A program made the position numbers and the translations under genes. A stretch of 25,648 nucleotides of DNA from a virus. The notes under the pieces were generated by a model. The model was not told the DNA's origin and searched no databases. It saw nothing but the letters and a program-made list of their open reading frames with translations. Position 1 is the first letter of the stretch; every line of letters starts with the position of its first letter. The stretch lies in the IMG/VR virus record IMGVR_UViG_3300017748_000121, positions 1 to 25,648 of that record; one strand, 5' to 3'. Shown here piece by piece: positions 6,953-16,837 of this stretch.

Positions 6953-7765
6953 ATGGCTAATACAATTGACGTAGCTTTCATTAAGCAGTTTGAGTCCGAG
7001 GTTCACATGGCTTATCAGCGTATGGGGTCTAAGCTCCGCAATACAGTACGCACATCTGGTAATGTCCGTGGTAACACTGTTCGCTTTCAGAAAATCGGAA
7101 CTGGCTCTGCTTCAACGAAATCTAGAAACGGTTCTGTGACACCGATGGAATTGGTGCATACAACCGTAGAAGCAACAATGGCAGACTTCTATGCTGCTGA
7201 GTACATTGACAAGCTGGACGAGTTAAAGACCAACATTGATGAGCGTCAGGCTGTAGCACAATCTGCTGCTGCTGCTCTTGGTCGTAAGACTGACGAAATC
7301 CTTTACACTGCAATGGACGCTGGTGCTAACTCAACTCAGATCAGTGCTACTGGTGCTGCTGTTACCAAGGCTAACCTTCTCTCATTGTTTGAGACTTTTG
7401 GTTCAGCCGATATTCCAGAGGACGGCAACCGCTATCTTGCAATGTCTCCGGCTGGTTATGCTGATCTATTCAACATTACAGAGTTTGCAAGTTCAGACTT
7501 TGTAGGTGATCAGAACCTTCCGTTTGCTGGCGGCATGACAATGAAAAGCTTTCTTGGTTTCAAGATCTTCTCAACGTCTGCAATCACTGGCGGCAAGAAT
7601 ATGGCGTACCACACCTCGGCTATTGGCCTTGGCGTAAACGCTGATGTTTCAACCGAACTGAACTATGTGCCTGAGAAAGCCTCACACCTTGCTACATCAA
7701 TGATGTCAATGGGTGCTGTGGTTATCAACGACAACGGCATATACGAAGTCTTAGACAACAACTAG
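6953..7765 (+). CDS. Major capsid protein
   Basis: The 270-residue protein has the composition and order of an HK97-fold coat protein of the short type found in marine podoviruses: FESEVHMAYQRMGSKLRNTV, GNVRGNTVRFQKIG, a helical stretch around IDERQAVAQSAAAALGRKTD, and the hydrophobic C-terminal region ATSMMSMGAVVINDNGIYEV. It follows the scaffold and gp13-like genes and has its own leader and a good ribosome binding site, as expected for the most abundant virion protein. No delta domain or fused protease is visible; the scaffold gene provides that function separately. Confidence 0.93.
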   Translation: MANTIDVAFIKQFESEVHMAYQRMGSKLRNTVRTSGNVRGNTVRFQKIGTGSASTKSRNGSVTPMELVHTTVEATMADFYAAEYIDKLDELKTNIDERQAVAQSAAAALGRKTDEILYTAMDAGANSTQISATGAAVTKANLLSLFETFGSADIPEDGNRYLAMSPAGYADLFNITEFASSDFVGDQNLPFAGGMTMKSFLGFKIFSTSAITGGKNMAYHTSAIGLGVNADVSTELNYVPEKASHLATSMMSMGAVVINDNGIYEVLDNN

Positions 7766-7777
7766 GAGGGTTAGGAA

Positions 7778-8041
7778 ATGGCTTTTGCTTCAAGTGGACT
7801 AACTCGTGTTGGCGGTGATTCAAATGGTAGCTTGTGGATGTACACATCTGCTGATGCCATTGCTACTGTAAATACCGAAGGGTATTTTAATAGCGCAGCA
7901 AACATGCTGGATGTTCGTGACTTGATTATCGTGCGCGATACCAATGTACCGACAACAAGCTTTTGCACCGTTTTGTCAAATACTGGTTCAGTAGTCGATG
8001 TGTCTGACGGCACAGCGGTAGCTGAAACAGACGGCGATTAA
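7778..8041 (+). CDS. Small post-capsid protein, possible head decoration
   Basis: This 87-residue, beta-rich protein lies 12 bp after the capsid gene with a strong ribosome binding site (AGGAGGGTTAGGAA, 7764-7777). It has no cysteine cluster and no membrane segment. Its position and size fit a capsid decoration or cement protein, but I do not recognise the family and give that role as inference only. It is followed by the GC hairpin at 8048-8065. Confidence 0.82.
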   Translation: MAFASSGLTRVGGDSNGSLWMYTSADAIATVNTEGYFNSAANMLDVRDLIIVRDTNVPTTSFCTVLSNTGSVVDVSDGTAVAETDGD

Positions 8042-8075
8042 AGGAGTGGGGGGCTAACGCCCCCCTCTTATCTAT
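8041..8075 (+). promoter_or_regulatory. GC hairpin bridging a Shine-Dalgarno to the gp11-like start codon
   Basis: AAGGAG (8041-8046) is followed at 8048-8065 by a perfect 7-bp stem, GGGGGGC-TAAC-GCCCCCC, and then by ten bases before the ATG at 8076. Without folding, AAGGAG is 29 bases from the ATG, too far to act; with the hairpin formed it is about 11-12 bases away. The tail (TCTTATCTAT) is only mildly T-rich, so a weak terminator or attenuator is the alternative reading. Confidence 0.6.
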
Positions 8076-8660
8076 ATGCCATCAAAAGCTAATTCAGATA
8101 TAGACATTGCGGCTCGCGCTTTAGTTCTTATTGGCGCAGAGCCTATTACGTCTTTTACATCCACATCTACCGAGGCACTTGTTGCCTCAAATATTTATGA
8201 GGATGTTGTTCAAACTGCGCTCTGCGCTAGTCGCTGGCGGTTTGCTACTAACCAAGCTGTGCTAAATCTTTTAACTGCCGCACCTACTGGACGCTTTGCG
8301 ACAGCACATCAGCTACCTACTGATCTGCTTATGTTGCATGCTATCACAGTTAATAGTGCCAACATTGAATATAATGTGTACGGAGACAAAGTATTCTCTG
8401 ACATGAGTAGCGGTGACGTAGTTGTGGCTGACTATTCATTCCGCGCTGGCGAACAAGAGTTCCCAAGTTATTTTACGCTATCTGTTGAATATGCTTTAGC
8501 TGCGGCCTTTGCTCTTGCAATTGCCAGAGATGAGCAGCTTGCAACCATGTTTGAAAAGAAAGCAGCGCAGTTAATGCAACAGGCTAAGACATTAGATAGC
8601 CAGCAACAGACAACGCGCAGAATTAGAACATCGAGGTTTATAGCTGAAAGGCGAAGTTAA
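8076..8660 (+). CDS. Tail tubular protein A, T7 gp11-like
   Basis: The 194-residue protein begins with IAARALVLIGAEPITSFTST and continues EDVVQTALCASRWRFATNQA, hallmarks of the podoviral tail tubular protein A family, a dodecameric adaptor ring between portal and nozzle. Length matches T7 gp11 (about 196). No Shine-Dalgarno lies at normal distance from the ATG; translation probably depends on the hairpin just upstream. Its stop overlaps the next ATG by one base. Confidence 0.93.
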   Translation: MPSKANSDIDIAARALVLIGAEPITSFTSTSTEALVASNIYEDVVQTALCASRWRFATNQAVLNLLTAAPTGRFATAHQLPTDLLMLHAITVNSANIEYNVYGDKVFSDMSSGDVVVADYSFRAGEQEFPSYFTLSVEYALAAAFALAIARDEQLATMFEKKAAQLMQQAKTLDSQQQTTRRIRTSRFIAERRS

Positions 8661-10882
8661 TGGCGAGGATTCGCGTACCGCTTAATAACTTTTCTTTTGG
8701 TGAAGTCAGTCCGTCATTACGATCCAGAACTGACAGCCCTGTTTATGTAGCGGCTGCGGAATCTGTTAAGAACTTTTTTATTAGAGCAGAGGGCGGTGTC
8801 ATTAACAGACCTGGCACTGAACGCATATATGAATTTGGTCTTACATATGATGCTGCGTTGGCTCAACAAGTTAGGCTTGAGCCATTTATATTCTCCGATG
8901 ATGAGAAATACATTATTGCTTTCTCAAATGTTCGCATTGATATTTTCCGTATCGCAACCAACGGCACTGTCTCCCATGTTCAAACGCTTACTGCTGACGT
9001 TAATGGTGACGCTGTTCCTTTCGACAATACTAATCTTGTAGAATTTACTTACACCCAAAAGGGTGACTTCATGTTTATTGCTCACCGCACGTTTTTATGC
9101 CGTGAGTTAGTACGCACTGGATTAACTACGTTTGAGATGCGTGTCTTTGCTTTTGATCAATCGATTGATGGCAATAAAAAACATCAGCCCTATTATAACT
9201 TTCAAGGCGCTGGCACTACCATTTCTTCTAGCGGCACATCAGGAACAGTAACGCTTACCTGTTCTCAAAATTATTTTGCGGCTGGTCATGTAGGCACAAG
9301 ATTATTGATAGGCGAGACTGAAGCACTAATTAGTGTATTTACAAACGCCACTACAGTTACGGCAATCCTTCAAGGCGAACTAACAACGCAGCTAGATATT
9401 GATGCTTTAAAAACCAAAAAGGATTCAAACAAAATAGAAGTAACGCACGTTCTTCATGGCCTTGCTTCTGGTGCAACTGTTGTTATTGCTGAGGCTGGTG
9501 GGCTAGGCGGTATTGCTGCAAGTAACATTAATGGCAGTCGAACCATTAGCCGTATCATTGATGACAACAAATACGAGATAACCGCAGGTGCGTCTGCAAC
9601 GTCTGAGGCTGACGGAGGAGGCTCTCCAACTGTAAAGAGCAGTGCAGCTACCACTGAATGGTATGAGCAGTCTTACAGCGCACTCAGAGGCTTTCCGCAG
9701 GCTATCACATTCCATGAGGATAGGTTGTGGTTTGGTGGTACGCCAAGTCAGCCAGACGGATTATGGGGATCAAAGACTGGATATTATTTTAACTTTGATA
9801 TTGGTACGGCTGAAGATGATGATGCAATTGACATTGATGCAAGTGTTGGTGTTACCAATCAAATACGCCATTTGGTGTCTAATCGCGACTTGCAAGTGTT
9901 TGCATCACAATCAGAGTTTTATGTACCAGCTTTTCAAGACGCACCAGTAACACCAGCTAAAGCTAAGGTATCTCTGCAAACGCCTGTTGGTTCTGGTTAT
10001 GTCAGACCACAATCTCTTGATGGTGCAACTTTGTATGTTCAAGCTACTGGCACAGCCATTAGAGAATATATCTTTTCGGATTCTGAAGCAGCTTACACAT
10101 CTACAATGGTGTCATTGTTGTCCAGCCATCTTATAAGCAACCCTATTCAATTGACTACGGTTAAAGGTTCGCTTGCAAGACCAGGCGCATATGGAATGTT
10201 TATTATAGACAATGGTGAAATTGCTGCGTTCCATAGTTTGCGTGATGAGAAACGTGCTGGCTGGATGAGATGGGAAACTGAAGGCAGGTTCCATTCTGTA
10301 TGTGCTGTAGATGAAGATCTCTTTACTGTTTCAATAAGGGATACTGGTGCTGGCACTAACAAGCTGGTTCTTGAACAATTCAACACATCTATGAAAATGG
10401 ATTTCTGTAATGACTTTACTGGCAGCAATGGTGTGTTTGATGTGTCATCTCATTTTGCAAATGGTGCAACTGTTGAGGTCGTAGATGGCACTGAGTTTCT
10501 TGGTACGTTTACTGTAGGTAGTGGCAATGTAGATGTCAGCGCAGTTAAATTATCTACGGCTGCACAGATTGGATACAGATTTACACCAGAGTTAAAAACT
10601 CTGCCTATCGATGGCGCGGTTCCGGGCGGCCCTCTTACTGGTGCGCCTCGTAAAATAACAAAAGTTACGTTGGATCTTGAGAATACATTGAGTGTGTCAG
10701 TCAATGGCACAGATATGATTATTCGTACAGTTCAGCAAAATCAGGCAAGTGGTGTTGCTGCGGTCAGCGGTAAGGAAGAGTTTAGGGTGCTTGGGTATAG
10801 TAAAGACCCTCGCGTTACGATATCTCAATCTGCGCCACTGTCTATTCAGATAAATGGTTTGGTAACTGAGGTGGCTTTTTAA
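8660..10882 (+). CDS. Tail tubular protein B (nozzle), T7 gp12-like
   Basis: The 740-residue protein opens with PLNNFSFGEVSPSLRSRTDS and FIRAEGGVINRPGTERIYEF, the typical start of gp12-type nozzle proteins. The rest is beta-rich and includes FHEDRLWFGGTPSQPDGLWG near residue 350 and LVSNRDLQVFASQSEFYV near 405, also typical of the family. It forms the hexameric nozzle of the short tail and works with gp11 to anchor the fibres. It is coupled to its neighbours by one-base overlaps on both sides. Length is close to T7 gp12 (about 794). Confidence 0.95.
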   Translation: MARIRVPLNNFSFGEVSPSLRSRTDSPVYVAAAESVKNFFIRAEGGVINRPGTERIYEFGLTYDAALAQQVRLEPFIFSDDEKYIIAFSNVRIDIFRIATNGTVSHVQTLTADVNGDAVPFDNTNLVEFTYTQKGDFMFIAHRTFLCRELVRTGLTTFEMRVFAFDQSIDGNKKHQPYYNFQGAGTTISSSGTSGTVTLTCSQNYFAAGHVGTRLLIGETEALISVFTNATTVTAILQGELTTQLDIDALKTKKDSNKIEVTHVLHGLASGATVVIAEAGGLGGIAASNINGSRTISRIIDDNKYEITAGASATSEADGGGSPTVKSSAATTEWYEQSYSALRGFPQAITFHEDRLWFGGTPSQPDGLWGSKTGYYFNFDIGTAEDDDAIDIDASVGVTNQIRHLVSNRDLQVFASQSEFYVPAFQDAPVTPAKAKVSLQTPVGSGYVRPQSLDGATLYVQATGTAIREYIFSDSEAAYTSTMVSLLSSHLISNPIQLTTVKGSLARPGAYGMFIIDNGEIAAFHSLRDEKRAGWMRWETEGRFHSVCAVDEDLFTVSIRDTGAGTNKLVLEQFNTSMKMDFCNDFTGSNGVFDVSSHFANGATVEVVDGTEFLGTFTVGSGNVDVSAVKLSTAAQIGYRFTPELKTLPIDGAVPGGPLTGAPRKITKVTLDLENTLSVSVNGTDMIIRTVQQNQASGVAAVSGKEEFRVLGYSKDPRVTISQSAPLSIQINGLVTEVAF

Positions 10883-11325
10883 TGAATTTAATGATGATAG
10901 GTCAGGCAATAAGCTTGTTTGGTTCGTTTCAACAGGCTTCTGCACAACGCAGGCAAGCGGCTCGCGTTGCAGAGCAGCAAGAGTTTAACGCTAGGCTTGA
11001 GCGTATTCGGTCTGAGCAAGAGCATAATGATCGCCTTGATGCATTTGAAACCTATCGCTCAACAGCAAACGCAGTTCGCGGTGTCAACAATATAGATCAG
11101 AACTCTCGTTCATTTAAAGCAAGGGTTAATGCTGGCAAAGATAAAAGCATTGAGCAGATGAACAGAGCTACAACGCAAAGCATGTTTACGCAAAATCGTA
11201 TGCGTTACCAAGCAGAGAACACAAGGATGCAAGGCAACATCAATGCTAACGCAACGATGATGTCTGGCATGGCTAGCTTTGCAATTGGCATGGATAAGAT
11301 TACATCCGTAACAGGGGGTGATTAA
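10882..11325 (+). CDS. Internal virion protein, T7 gp14-like
   Basis: This is a 147-residue protein with a hydrophobic N-terminus (MNLMMIGQAISLFGSF), a long charged helix rich in Arg/Glu/Gln (about residues 18-60) and a second hydrophobic stretch at the C-terminus (ANATMMSGMASFAIGM). This layout, and the position directly after the nozzle gene and before two very large proteins, matches gp14 of T7, which is ejected first and inserts in the outer membrane. The assignment rests on architecture and synteny more than on sequence motifs. Confidence 0.82.
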   Translation: MNLMMIGQAISLFGSFQQASAQRRQAARVAEQQEFNARLERIRSEQEHNDRLDAFETYRSTANAVRGVNNIDQNSRSFKARVNAGKDKSIEQMNRATTQSMFTQNRMRYQAENTRMQGNINANATMMSGMASFAIGMDKITSVTGGD

Positions 11326-13586
11326 TGGCTGAGATACCTAAATTCAAAGGCACTCCTGTTTATAACCAGCCTATTGGTGTGGTTCAGCCTATGCGTGATA
11401 CTTCTGGTGAAGCATTCCAGCGTATCGGGCAGGCACTTTTTGAGCATGACTATGCCAAAGTTTATGCTGCTGAAGAAACAAAAGGTAAAGCATTTGGTGC
11501 GGCTGCGGCATTCGGTAAAGCTAAAGATGGTGGTTTAGGGCCAATAGAAATACCAGAAAATTTTTCTAAGGTTGCTCGACAAAACGCTCTGCCTATTGGT
11601 GATAAAAGATATATTGAGCGATTAACCTTAGATGCTCAAATGCATGCTAACGAGTTACATGCTCAACATGATATTAAAAAAGATTATGTTGGCTTTCAAG
11701 CAAAGTGGAAAGCTTACTCTGAAGACACACTAAAGAGGTTATCTTCTGATCCTAGCTTATCTAAATATGCTGCATCTATTGCGTCTGCGCTTGATGCTGA
11801 AGGTTTTTCACATGGCAAAAAGCTTTATGCTGACAGGCTAGGTGTTGAGCATAAACAAGCTTTTGTTAATCGTGTGCAGATTTTAGAAAGTGCAATTAAA
11901 GATCAACGTGCTTTGGTTAATATCCAATCAAAAGATTTTGAGGGTGGTGATGTAGTTGGCGATGATGCTGATTACAATAAAAATAACATTCTTGAAATTA
12001 TTGATGGATTAGAAGAAGAGTTTCCAACTCTTGTTGAAAGAGAGATGCTCCAAACTTTAAGAGATAAGATTAATACAGAGCATTTTCTTGGCAAGCTTGA
12101 CAATGTTGCATCAACATTAATTCAAAATATTGGTGACAATTTTAATCCATACACAAGTGATATACCTATTGGCAATATCATGCAGTCTGCTCAGACCGCT
12201 ATTCGTACTGGCAATATGGGCAACATTACAAATGAAACCCACAGAAAAATATTGGATGAGGTTGGGTTAAGTGAAATTATTTCTACCAGTGGTTATGGCG
12301 ATGTCAGAGATAAGCTTGCATCAGCATTTGATAGCGTAGAAAACAATATCGTTGCACAGGCAAAAGCTAACAAAGATGGTTTGCTACGCAGCGCATATGC
12401 AAACATGGCAGCACAAGGTGTGCCGATGTCTGCTAAAGCATCTGGTCATATATTAAAAACAGGTGCGTATGCTATTGGTACGCCGCAAGATCTTTTAAAC
12501 AACCTGCCTACTATTTTAATGGGTGACAGAAATGCACCTGAGTATCAGGTTCTTATGGGCAATGGTCAGTTACCAGATTTTGTAATCAAAGCATTTAGTC
12601 CAGATATAATCGAAGGTTATCTTGCACAGAATAGCGATAACCCTATGGCTCTTCTTACAATGCGTAACTTTTTTAAGCAGGCTACGCATCGTATGCGTGA
12701 TGGTCGGCTAGACATAAACCAGCGTGGGTTTAGTGATGATACCTTTATGATGTTTGAAACAATGGATGCTGTTTCCAATACACATTTGTTTAAAGACTTC
12801 ACGCCTGCTGATCTTATGGCTAAACAAGCACAGTTGGATCGTGATCCAGATGCAAAAGAATTAGTGAAAACGTTAAGAGCAGGTCATTTTGGTGACAAAG
12901 GCAAGCAACCATCTACGCTTGATTTTGTTCGTGATGCAACAGGCAGCACTGATGCTGCTGTTAATTTACATTTTACCAGATACGCTGATGCACTCATCTA
13001 TACATTCGGTGCGGCTGAAGCTGCTAGTATAATTGCTAACTCTGTAGAAAAAGTATTCAAGAAATCTGACTATATGTTTATGCAAGGCGGTCAGAAAAAC
13101 TTTACGCGCATGGCTCCTGAGCAGCATTTTCGTGGTGATGGCGAGATGGATATAATCTTAGAAGTTGCACAACAAAAGCTACGATTAAGTGCCAAAGGTA
13201 AAAATCTTAAAATAGGCAGCACAGCTTTTTTTGCACCAACTACAGGCACAGCACCAATCAAAGGTGTGCCAACTAATCTTCCAAGCTATCGTCTTGTAGA
13301 TAGAAATGGGCAGGTATTGCTTGATGCTAACTCACAGCCTTTGGTTGTTGGGCCGCAGGCTGTTATGCAAGCGCGAGACATTAAAACTAAAGAACAGATT
13401 GAAAGTTATGTAGCTAAAGCAGAAGCAGCCAGAGCTAGGCATCTTAGCGGTACTAATCAGATTGGACAGTTTAAACCTAGATCAAGTGGTGGCGCAGCTT
13501 CATCACTTGGCGGTACGAGTAAAACAATTAATCAATTGCTTGATGCACAGCGAGAAAGAGCAAGGCAGTTAGCAGGGCAGAAGTAA
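11325..13586 (+). CDS. Internal virion protein, T7 gp15-like
   Basis: The 753-residue, largely helical protein sits between the gp14-like and gp16-like genes. T7 gp15 has about the same length (747) and forms the periplasmic tube of the ejection channel. There is no signal peptide, membrane segment or enzyme motif that I can recognise. The C-terminal 60 residues are Arg/Ser/Gly-rich (around FKPRSSGGAASSLGG) and look disordered. Assignment is by synteny and size. It overlaps both neighbours by one base. Confidence 0.85.
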   Translation: MAEIPKFKGTPVYNQPIGVVQPMRDTSGEAFQRIGQALFEHDYAKVYAAEETKGKAFGAAAAFGKAKDGGLGPIEIPENFSKVARQNALPIGDKRYIERLTLDAQMHANELHAQHDIKKDYVGFQAKWKAYSEDTLKRLSSDPSLSKYAASIASALDAEGFSHGKKLYADRLGVEHKQAFVNRVQILESAIKDQRALVNIQSKDFEGGDVVGDDADYNKNNILEIIDGLEEEFPTLVEREMLQTLRDKINTEHFLGKLDNVASTLIQNIGDNFNPYTSDIPIGNIMQSAQTAIRTGNMGNITNETHRKILDEVGLSEIISTSGYGDVRDKLASAFDSVENNIVAQAKANKDGLLRSAYANMAAQGVPMSAKASGHILKTGAYAIGTPQDLLNNLPTILMGDRNAPEYQVLMGNGQLPDFVIKAFSPDIIEGYLAQNSDNPMALLTMRNFFKQATHRMRDGRLDINQRGFSDDTFMMFETMDAVSNTHLFKDFTPADLMAKQAQLDRDPDAKELVKTLRAGHFGDKGKQPSTLDFVRDATGSTDAAVNLHFTRYADALIYTFGAAEAASIIANSVEKVFKKSDYMFMQGGQKNFTRMAPEQHFRGDGEMDIILEVAQQKLRLSAKGKNLKIGSTAFFAPTTGTAPIKGVPTNLPSYRLVDRNGQVLLDANSQPLVVGPQAVMQARDIKTKEQIESYVAKAEAARARHLSGTNQIGQFKPRSSGGAASSLGGTSKTINQLLDAQRERARQLAGQK

Positions 13587-16500
13587 TGGATAATGGCATT
13601 GCCGATTTTTTTGTTACATTAGATAGCGGCTTCGCTGATGGCAGGGCTATCGATCCGTCATGGATGGAAACATTCAAAGCATCATTTACTGATCGCTTGC
13701 CTGTTGGTGGTCACTTTGAAGAAATAAAACGCTTTAGTGATCGCATCAGAGATGAAAGCTATGATGCTGTTGCTAATATTCCTGAGACACATATTCAATA
13801 TTATGATGATCTTGTTCGCGCTAAAGACCAAGAGCATATGGACTTTCTTGTTCATCAGGTAGACCTGGCACTTGAACGTGATCAGGTTATGGCTGATGGA
13901 TCGTTCACAGCTAACATAGCTGGTGATCTTCCCAGCTTTCTTATTGGCTTTGTCCCCATATTAAATGTAGCTGGTGGCGTATCTAAATTTGGTACATTCA
14001 CCAAGTTTGCTGCGGCTGGCTTTGGCGCTAGCGCGGCTTCAGAGCTTGTTCGTGAGCCGTTTCAAGTGGCTGATGCTGATTATGAATCGACACTTAATAT
14101 AGCTGCATCAACAGCTTTGTCTCCTGTGCTTGGCATGGGCATGACTTATTCCAAACCATTCATTCAATCATCAGTTAATAAAATTATAAGTGCTGTTAGT
14201 GGCAGACCAGTAAGACATATTTTTGATGCTGATGGAACTATACATTTATCAAAAGATGAAGATTTAAATATTAACGCCACAACAGAAGCAGCTAAAAAAG
14301 AAATTGGATCTGGTGATGGTGATGACACATTAAAGTTTGCTAACCCACTTAGTAACGATCTTCAGAAGTTTCTTGCTGATCCTAAAATGCCGCAAGCAGC
14401 AAAGGCTATTGCTATTCGTATGTCGAGCAATGCGTCTATTGCAACCAAGGGCAATGTAGAAGGCAAAGCAACGCAGTCATTAGCGCAGCGCATCATTCCT
14501 TACTATGGTGCGTTTAACTCTGTGCAGCGTGGGCTGCGTAATCTTCATGCACAGGACATAGGTGTTGGTGAGAAAGCCAGTTCGTTCGCTGGTGTGTTCT
14601 ACAAGAATAACAAAGAATATAACGCATGGCTGGCTGATACGATTACCAAGCACGTAAGATTAAACTCTAACAATCCACGCATTGCTAGAGAAGCGGCTGA
14701 GAATATTACAGAAGCGCAAAAAAATGCGGCTGCTCTGTTGCAAAAATCATTCAAAGAGATTGGTGAGGATGCAACCTTCTTTGGTGTGTTTCCTAAAAAC
14801 AAAAAACTTCAGGAGCGTATCGATGCTGCAAATAAAAAGCTGGATGAGAAGACAACAAAGCTGGCCGAACTTGAAGAAACCATTAACAAGCAGCCAAACA
14901 AAGGCGCAACCAAAAAGCAGTTTGCATTCCTCCAAGACCTCGACAAGCAAATCAACAAGCTAAGAGATGACATCGATGGGTTTGAGGGGTTGCTAAATAC
15001 ACCGCCTCGCAGAGATTTTGCTTTCCCAATTTATTATGACAAAAAACTTTTAATGAGCGATCCGGCTGCAAGAGAACGCCTGACTGATACGTTTGATAAA
15101 TGGTACACACAAGAACGTGCCAACAATCCTGATCCTAAATTTACTGGTGAAACAAGGGCTGATGCAGAACGCACAGTTGCTAGAATATTAGATGAGGATG
15201 CAGATGAGTTTGAAAGCTTATCGTTTGGTGGCGGCAGCACTAAACATTTAAGAGATCGCAAGACCAACATACCTGAGTGGATGGTAGAGGATTTTATCAT
15301 TAAGGATGAGGATGCGCTTTATAGTTATTTTGAGCGTATGGGTAAGAAGATAGCGTTTGCTGAAACCTATGGTGGCAGAACTATAGATGAAGTAATGGAC
15401 GAGTTTGAGACTGCACTTCGTAAAGCTAATCTATCTGAAGATGAGATCTTAAATGCTAAAGCTGCAATGGTTGGTGACTACGACAGGGTGATGGGCAACT
15501 TTGTTAAGCGTCCTGATCGTTGGGATAACCAGCTAGCCAAAGCAGTCAAGTCATGGACAGGCTGGACATATCTAGGTGGTGCTGGTGTATCTGCTATTAC
15601 AGATGTTGGCAGTGTTGTTATGGCTCATGGCTATAAGGATGTAGCTAAAGCTGGTGCGGCTGCGCTTGCTGACACAGGTTTTGTTGCTGGTGTATTCCGG
15701 CAGGCTAATCTTGCTGGTGAGTTGCTTGACATCTCACGCAACGTAGCTGCAAGAGAAATACTTTCTGATAATGTAAAACGCATACAGCCCAATCTTCTTG
15801 AGAAGACTGTGGCTGCGGGTAACAAAGTTTATTACACAATGAATGGTTTGATGCCTGTTACTGTCAGCGGCAAGTTGCTTGATCAGATAGTTGTGCAAGA
15901 CAAATTCTTTAAGTTGTCTCAAAAATGGTCAAAGGGCAAAATTAACGCCACTGATCGTGAGTATCTTGCTCGTTATGGCATCGATGAGGAGATGGCTAAG
16001 ATCATTGCTGATGCTCCTGTTACCAAGCATCAGTCAGAAAACTTTGTATATTCTAACACAGACGCTTGGGCTAGAGACACGCCGCAACAACGTGCAGCGG
16101 TGCGTCAGTATCAGGCAGCTATTGCATCACACTCTAATAACACCATCATCATGGCTACTACGTTTGATAAGCCGCGTATTATGGATGGTGTAATGTATAT
16201 GAAAGATAACTCATACTTTCAGCAAATGCGTAAAGTATTTCCTAAACTGTACGCTATAGATAAACGTGCATCTACTGGCTCTACGGCTTTGGTTCGTATG
16301 GATAGCCAGATAATGACATTGCCATTTACGTTTATGAACTTTGCCTTTGGTGCAAACAATAAGATTATCGGTGCTATTGCTGATCCAAGCAGGGCTTACA
16401 GACTGCAAGGTGTGTCTGCTTTACTTGGTATGTCTTACTTATCACTGTCGTTAAAAGATCAGTCATGGTGGAAAGATGCAGACAGCATTGAGACTATGGC

Positions 16501-16837
16501 AAGAGTTGTAGATCACTCAGGTATTATGGGTGTGTACTCCGACATTGGTTATAAAACTTTATCGATGGCAGTTAACACTGGATTGATAGATCAAAACGCA
16601 TCTCCTGTTCCACCGAAATGGATTAGCGGCACACCAAGTGAGCGTGGGGCTGATGCTATTAATGAGGTGTTAGGCGCACCAGCTAGCCTTGGATACGAGT
16701 ATTACCGTTTATGGGATCGCTATCTTAAAGGCGATAGGACAGGCGCAACCAAAGACTTGGGATATTCATTGCCGTTTGTTGGGCTACCTTTGTGGCGTGA
16801 TGATGCAAGGGATTTCTTCAACGCAGGGCGGTCTTAA
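13586..16837 (+). CDS. Large internal virion protein, T7 gp16-like without a visible transglycosylase
   Basis: The 1083-residue protein is the last and largest of the three ejection-type proteins. Residues about 108-190 contain hydrophobic helices (DLPSFLIGFVPILNVAGGV and ALSPVLGMGM), a coiled coil is likely at about 415-470 (ANKKLDEKTTKLAELEETIN), and further hydrophobic helices occur near 660-700 and 905-960. T7 gp16 is about 1318 residues and starts with a lytic transglycosylase domain; I do not see that domain's catalytic motif here, and the N-terminus is shorter. It probably lines the inner-membrane part of the DNA channel. The gene ends 42 bp before the fibre gene. Confidence 0.85.
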   Translation: MDNGIADFFVTLDSGFADGRAIDPSWMETFKASFTDRLPVGGHFEEIKRFSDRIRDESYDAVANIPETHIQYYDDLVRAKDQEHMDFLVHQVDLALERDQVMADGSFTANIAGDLPSFLIGFVPILNVAGGVSKFGTFTKFAAAGFGASAASELVREPFQVADADYESTLNIAASTALSPVLGMGMTYSKPFIQSSVNKIISAVSGRPVRHIFDADGTIHLSKDEDLNINATTEAAKKEIGSGDGDDTLKFANPLSNDLQKFLADPKMPQAAKAIAIRMSSNASIATKGNVEGKATQSLAQRIIPYYGAFNSVQRGLRNLHAQDIGVGEKASSFAGVFYKNNKEYNAWLADTITKHVRLNSNNPRIAREAAENITEAQKNAAALLQKSFKEIGEDATFFGVFPKNKKLQERIDAANKKLDEKTTKLAELEETINKQPNKGATKKQFAFLQDLDKQINKLRDDIDGFEGLLNTPPRRDFAFPIYYDKKLLMSDPAARERLTDTFDKWYTQERANNPDPKFTGETRADAERTVARILDEDADEFESLSFGGGSTKHLRDRKTNIPEWMVEDFIIKDEDALYSYFERMGKKIAFAETYGGRTIDEVMDEFETALRKANLSEDEILNAKAAMVGDYDRVMGNFVKRPDRWDNQLAKAVKSWTGWTYLGGAGVSAITDVGSVVMAHGYKDVAKAGAAALADTGFVAGVFRQANLAGELLDISRNVAAREILSDNVKRIQPNLLEKTVAAGNKVYYTMNGLMPVTVSGKLLDQIVVQDKFFKLSQKWSKGKINATDREYLARYGIDEEMAKIIADAPVTKHQSENFVYSNTDAWARDTPQQRAAVRQYQAAIASHSNNTIIMATTFDKPRIMDGVMYMKDNSYFQQMRKVFPKLYAIDKRASTGSTALVRMDSQIMTLPFTFMNFAFGANNKIIGAIADPSRAYRLQGVSALLGMSYLSLSLKDQSWWKDADSIETMARVVDHSGIMGVYSDIGYKTLSMAVNTGLIDQNASPVPPKWISGTPSERGADAINEVLGAPASLGYEYYRLWDRYLKGDRTGATKDLGYSLPFVGLPLWRDDARDFFNAGRS

